Shown here: one piece after another, positions 39,014 to 39,967 of the stretch
How positions within the stretch are numbered: position 1 is the first letter of the stretch
How the letters are laid out: each line of letters begins with the position of its first letter
NCBI GenBank assembly: GCA_027449685.1
Contig: DAIDLC010000009.1
Location: forward strand, 65,993-105,959
DNA from: Ferrovaceae bacterium
Lineage (GTDB): Bacteria; Pseudomonadota; Gammaproteobacteria; Burkholderiales; Ferrovaceae
DNA: 39,967 bases
Reading direction: 5' to 3'
The notes under the pieces: generated by a model
Told to the model about the DNA's origin: nothing
What the model saw: the letters and a program-made list of their open reading frames with translations, nothing else
Databases searched by the model: none
Translations under genes and position numbers: made by a program

Positions 39014-39967
39014 TCAGGCGAGACTCAGGCGCAGTGCCAGCGCAGCCAGGGTCGCCGCGAGTACGGGGACGGTTAGCACAATGCCCACCTTGAAGTAATA
39101 CCCCCAAGTGATCGTCATTCCCTTGCGCGCCAGTACATGCAGCCAGAGCAGCGTCGCTAGCGAGCCAATAGGGGTGATCTTCGGCCCTAAGTCACTGCCG
39201 ATCACGTTGGCATAGATCATTGCCTCTTTCACCACGCCGGTTGCACTTGTGGCATCAATGGAAAGTGCGCCCACCAGTACCGTAGGCATGTTGTTCATGG
39301 CCGAAGACAGCAGCGCAGTGAGGAAGCCTGTTCCAAACGTGGCTCCCCATACGCCGCCTTGTGCGAAGTAATCCAGCAGCCTTGCGATGTGCTCGGTCAG
39401 GCCTTGGTTACGCAACCCATAGACCACGAGATACATTCCCAGCGAGAAGACGACAATTTGCCAAGGCGCTTCACGGATCACTTTGCGAGTGCTGATGACA
39501 TGCCCTCGCGCAGCGACTGCGAGCAACAGCAAGGCCCCTGCGCCAGCCACTGCGCTAACCGGCACGCCTAGCGGCTCAAGGCCGAAGAATCCGACCAACA
39601 GCAGGACAAGAACCACCCAGCCGAAACGGAACGTTGCCGCATCGCGAATGGCCTCATTCGGCTGTTTCAACTGATTCACGTCGTAGTGTGCGGGGATACT
39701 GCGGCGAAAATAGATTGAGAGTACGACCAGAGAAGCAATGATGGCGACAATATTCACCGGAACCATCACCGCAGCGTAGTCATTGAACCCGATTTTGAAA
39801 AAGTCGGCAGAGACGATGTTGACCAGGTTGGATACGACGAGCGGCAGGCTGGCTGCATCTGCGATGAAACCCGCTGCCATGACGAACGCGAGCGTGGCCG
39901 CCGGACTGAACCCCAGTGCCAACAGCATGGCCATGACGATTGGCGTGAGAATCAGTGCTGCGCCGTC
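39014..39967 (-). CDS. arsB: Arsenite efflux pump ArsB (5' end outside window)
   Basis: ArsB is an inner-membrane carrier that exports arsenite and antimonite, alone or with the ArsA ATPase. The visible 317 residues cover about three quarters of the usual 430. The frame continues open to the window edge through [11 protein letters not shown]. Typical segments are [20 protein letters not shown] and [13 protein letters not shown], followed by [20 protein letters not shown], all strongly conserved in ArsB. About eight hydrophobic membrane segments can be seen. The gene ends 121 bp from the transposon repeat, with no other gene between them. Other ars genes would be expected upstream of it, beyond the window. 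Confidence 0.95.
   Translation of the reverse strand, partial: DGAALILTPIVMAMLLALGFSPAATLAFVMAAGFIADAASLPLVVSNLVNIVSADFFKIGFNDYAAVMVPVNIVAIIASLVVLSIYFRRSIPAHYDVNQLKQPNEAIRDAATFRFGWVVLVLLLVGFFGLEPLGVPVSAVAGAGALLLLAVAARGHVISTRKVIREAPWQIVVFSLGMYLVVYGLRNQGLTEHIARLLDYFAQGGVWGATFGTGFLTALLSSAMNNMPTVLVGALSIDATSATGVVKEAMIYANVIGSDLGPKITPIGSLATLLWLHVLARKGMTITWGYYFKVGIVLTVPVLAATLAALALRLSLA

Larger units (their letters stand above)
38855..39967. mobile_element. Tn21-like transposon carrying arsenic resistance (left end, partial)
   Basis: The element starts with the 38-bp repeat and contains arsB reading toward that end. Its other end, transposase and resolvase are outside the window. Tn21-family transposons with ars genes are known from acidophiles such as Acidithiobacillus caldus and Leptospirillum (TnAtcArs type), so this is a plausible relative. 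Bases 38893-39013, between the repeat and arsB, hold no gene I can recognise. Confidence 0.75.

Noticed and set aside
38695-39093. Open frame of 132 codons on the plus strand after the tRNA
   Set aside because: It runs through the terminator, the integrase remnant, the transposon repeat and the end of arsB, so it cannot be one real gene.
39165-39180. Short similarity to the tRNA 3' end (GAGCCAATAG) inside arsB
   Set aside because: It is too short to be an att repeat and lies within conserved coding sequence.
1-39967. CRISPR arrays, rRNA genes or a known phage-defence cassette
   Set aside because: No regularly spaced repeats, no rRNA sequence and no defence gene set were seen; the lone SNF2 gene is not enough.

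Overview
The window is a stretch of dense, ordinary proteobacterial chromosome that ends, at the right edge, in a nest of mobile DNA. EttA, UvrB, NudC, an MdtABC-type RND pump, dTDP-sugar genes and a tRNA-Asn with encoded CCA all point to a Beta- or Gammaproteobacterium. I cannot name the genus from the sequence. Gene spacing is tight, overlaps of stop and start codons are common, and the only clearly AT-rich island lies near 7470-7570.

Left part (1-3115, +): the 3' end of a multifunctional fatty-acid oxidation protein, a thiolase, and etfB-etfA. Together they form a beta-oxidation and electron-transfer operon. Next come panD (-), nadC and nadA (+) and nadB (-), which make beta-alanine and quinolinate from aspartate. 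nadB has no ATG, GTG or TTG that would preserve its FAD-binding N-terminus, so it probably starts at CTG or ATT. An orphan OmpR-type regulator follows (7618-8340); its receiver pocket has lost the acidic pair and the conserved Thr/Ser. Then come rfbB-rfbA (-), a glycine-zipper lipoprotein (-) with a good intrinsic terminator, ettA (+) and a 1386-residue SNF2-family ATPase (-).

Centre (17723-31878, +): eight closely packed genes with many 4-nt overlaps. They encode an MlaF-like ABC ATPase (with Tyr in place of the switch His), an RND adaptor, two different RND pumps (MdtB/MdtC type), an outer-membrane factor, glutamine-dependent NAD synthetase, NADH pyrophosphatase (NudC) and a GlcD-like FAD oxidase. 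This links a drug/metal efflux system to NAD supply and turnover. The last gene meets uvrB (-) at a shared palindromic CTAG that holds both stop codons.

Right part (33888-39967): an aspartate/aromatic aminotransferase, a CHASE-PAS-PAS hybrid histidine kinase with an unclear (probably CTG) start, and a tRNA-Asn with a clear sigma-70 promoter and terminator. Directly after the tRNA lies the C-terminal 45 codons of a tyrosine integrase (-). It is cut at 38854/38855 by a 38-bp Tn21/Tn501-type inverted repeat, behind which an arsB arsenite pump gene (-) runs off the window. The natural reading is an island integrated at tRNA-Asn whose integrase was later split by a Tn21-like arsenic-resistance transposon.
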